From CAZTJA01 sp964613745 (GTDB lineage: Bacteria; Desulfobacterota; Desulfomonilia; Desulfomonilales; Desulfomonilaceae): a stretch of DNA of 64,000 nucleotides. Both the position numbers and the translations under genes were made by a program. The notes below the pieces were generated by a model, which was given only the letters and a program-made list of their open reading frames with translations, did not search any database and had not been told where the DNA came from. Of this stretch, positions 62,737-64,000 are shown piece by piece (the first letter of the stretch is position 1; each line of letters starts with the position of its first letter). The stretch lies in contig CAZTJA010000002.1 of the NCBI GenBank assembly GCA_964613745.1, positions 1-64,000 on the forward strand, read 5' to 3'.

Positions 62737-64000
62737 ATGAGGAGATTGCCTTTATTCCTGCTACTTGCCTTCTCTCTGCTCAGTTGCGGCACACTGATCG
62801 GCATGGATATTCAGTCGGCTTGGGCGGCTGAACCGTCGGATGCAATTGCCGCTACACAACAACTTGAATCGTCAAAAACAATTATTCAGGATCGAAGGCC
62901 CATAAGCATCATTCTGTTTCTCATAATCGTGGGGGTCACCTTATTTCTGGTGTTTACCGCTTCACGGAGGACGAAAACTTCCGCCGATTTTTACGTAGCT
63001 CATAGCCGAATTACAGGTACTCAAAATGGCTGGGCACTTGCCGGAGACTACATGTCTGCGGCTTCTTTCTTGGGTATTGCCGGCCTCATTTCTTTATACG
63101 GTTATGACGGTTTCATGTATTCCGTCGGCTGGCTTGTAGCCTACATGACGCTCTTGTTGATTTTGGCCGAACCCTGCCGTAATGCCGGCCGATATACAAT
63201 GGGAGACATACTGGCCTTCAGATCTTTTCCCATCCCAGTTAGATCCATGGCTGCGCTTTCCTCGGTCACGGTTTCGATTTTTTATCTGATCGCGCAAATG
63301 GTCGGTGCCGGTAAGCTCATGGAATTGCTCTTCGGCGTTCCATATGAATATGCAATTTTCGGCGTCGGCGCTTTAATGATCATTTATGTTGTCTTCGGCG
63401 GCATGCTTGCAACGACATGGGTTCAGATTATTAAAGCCGGTCTGATAATGATAGCCGCCGTCATCCTAAGTATATTGGTGGCTGCAAAGGCCGGTTTTAA
63501 CCCGGTTACTTTTTTTGCGGATATTGCATCGAACGACCAGATCCGTGAGTGGGTAAGAGTATCTATTTTGAAGCACCCGGTCCTCGTTGAAGGGTACGAC
63601 TATGGACAAAGATTCTTGGAACCGGGTTTGTTCCTCAAAAATCCACTTGATCAAATTTCTTTAGGCATGGCCCTTGTACTAGGCACTGCAGGCATGCCGC
63701 ACATTATTATGCGATTTTTCACGGTCCCAAACGCTAAAGAAGCCAGAAAGTCCGTCATAGTGGCCATGTTTATCATCGGCAGCTTTTACATTTTGACAAC
63801 GTTTCTCGGGTTCGGGTCTGCAATCCACCTCGGTCCGCAAGCCATTTATAAGGCGGATGCAGGTGGAAATATGGCAAGTATCCTACTTGCGCAATTTCTG
63901 GGTGATCAGATTGCGAATACGGTAGGAGATTTTTTTCTGGCATTCCTCAGCGCGGTTGCATTCGCCACTATACTAGCGGTTGTATCGGGATTATTGCTGG
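62737..64000 (+). CDS. actP: acetate/cation symporter (ActP-like), cut by window end
   Basis: First 421 codons; the gene runs past the window. Sodium:solute symporter family. An N-terminal signal-like helix (LPLFLLLAFSLLSCGTLIG) precedes the core, as in E. coli ActP, which has a cleaved signal. LAGDYMSAASFLGIAGLI, LIAQMVGAGKLMELLFG and FGGMLATTWVQIIKA match ActP closely, as does GTAGMPHIIMRFFTVPNAKEARKS. It would take up acetate or other short monocarboxylates. The start follows GGAGGAGG. No yjcH-type DUF485 gene precedes it. Confidence 0.93.
   Translation, partial: MRRLPLFLLLAFSLLSCGTLIGMDIQSAWAAEPSDAIAATQQLESSKTIIQDRRPISIILFLIIVGVTLFLVFTASRRTKTSADFYVAHSRITGTQNGWALAGDYMSAASFLGIAGLISLYGYDGFMYSVGWLVAYMTLLLILAEPCRNAGRYTMGDILAFRSFPIPVRSMAALSSVTVSIFYLIAQMVGAGKLMELLFGVPYEYAIFGVGALMIIYVVFGGMLATTWVQIIKAGLIMIAAVILSILVAAKAGFNPVTFFADIASNDQIREWVRVSILKHPVLVEGYDYGQRFLEPGLFLKNPLDQISLGMALVLGTAGMPHIIMRFFTVPNAKEARKSVIVAMFIIGSFYILTTFLGFGSAIHLGPQAIYKADAGGNMASILLAQFLGDQIANTVGDFFLAFLSAVAFATILAVVSGLLL

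Overview
The window looks like chromosome of an anaerobic Desulfobacterota (deltaproteobacterial) bacterium. This rests on gene content, not on any database search: a selenocysteine-containing, Tat-exported formate dehydrogenase pair like that of sulfate reducers, a RACo-like ferredoxin/ASKHA protein, a LutB-like Fe-S protein, many ferredoxin-type proteins, long acyl-CoA dehydrogenase and HflX versions, and moderate, slightly AT-leaning base composition. I see no integrase, transposase, CRISPR array or prophage. Nearly all reading frames are intact.

Layout. 1-4.8 kb: end of an acyl-CoA dehydrogenase, tRNA-Arg(CCG), TrmO, an old-yellow-enzyme/FadH-type flavoprotein, a small HTH/zinc-ribbon regulator and SSB. 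5-11.2 kb: a five-gene peptide-type ABC importer (binding protein, two permeases, two ATPases) with a strong hairpin after the binding-protein gene. 11.3-16.4 kb: glycosyltransferase-like protein, alanine dehydrogenase, MacB-type permease, PLP decarboxylase. 16.4-18.2 kb: a structured-RNA candidate, a small Cys-rich exported protein and an orphan primase-like protein. 18.2-23.4 kb: arginine succinyltransferase catabolic operon (astC-astA-astD-astB, no astE). 23.6-28.2 kb: cupin, then selenocysteine formate dehydrogenase alpha and beta with a strong terminator. 28.2-36.1 kb: ankyrin protein, LutB-like protein and a 1785-residue alpha-2-macroglobulin with an intact thioester. 36.5-43 kb: gyrA, archease, PAP2 phosphatase, RtcB RNA ligase, flavodoxin-like protein, pyruvate-kinase C-domain protein. 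43-49 kb: RACo-like protein, QueE, ferredoxin, two tandem HU/IHF proteins, MBL hydrolase, lactate dehydrogenase. 49-59 kb: TVP38, HflX, M16 peptidase, dynamin-like GTPase, exported protein, LysR regulator, second TVP38.

59.1-62.5 kb holds the most unusual locus. It contains a small Cys protein, a 45-residue membrane peptide and a 115-residue Tat-signal precursor ending in ten aromatic-Arg-Cys triplets separated by glycines. These are followed by a complete radical SAM/SPASM enzyme and a partner protein with SPASM-like cysteines but no radical SAM motif. I read this as a candidate peptide-modification (RiPP-like) system whose substrate is exported folded or modified through Tat. The window ends inside an acetate/sodium symporter (ActP-like) gene.

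The metabolic genes fit growth on peptides and amino acids: oligopeptide uptake, alanine dehydrogenase, amino-acid decarboxylase and arginine succinylation. Formate and acetate handling and acyl-CoA oxidation fit the same picture. That metabolic reading is inference from gene content.
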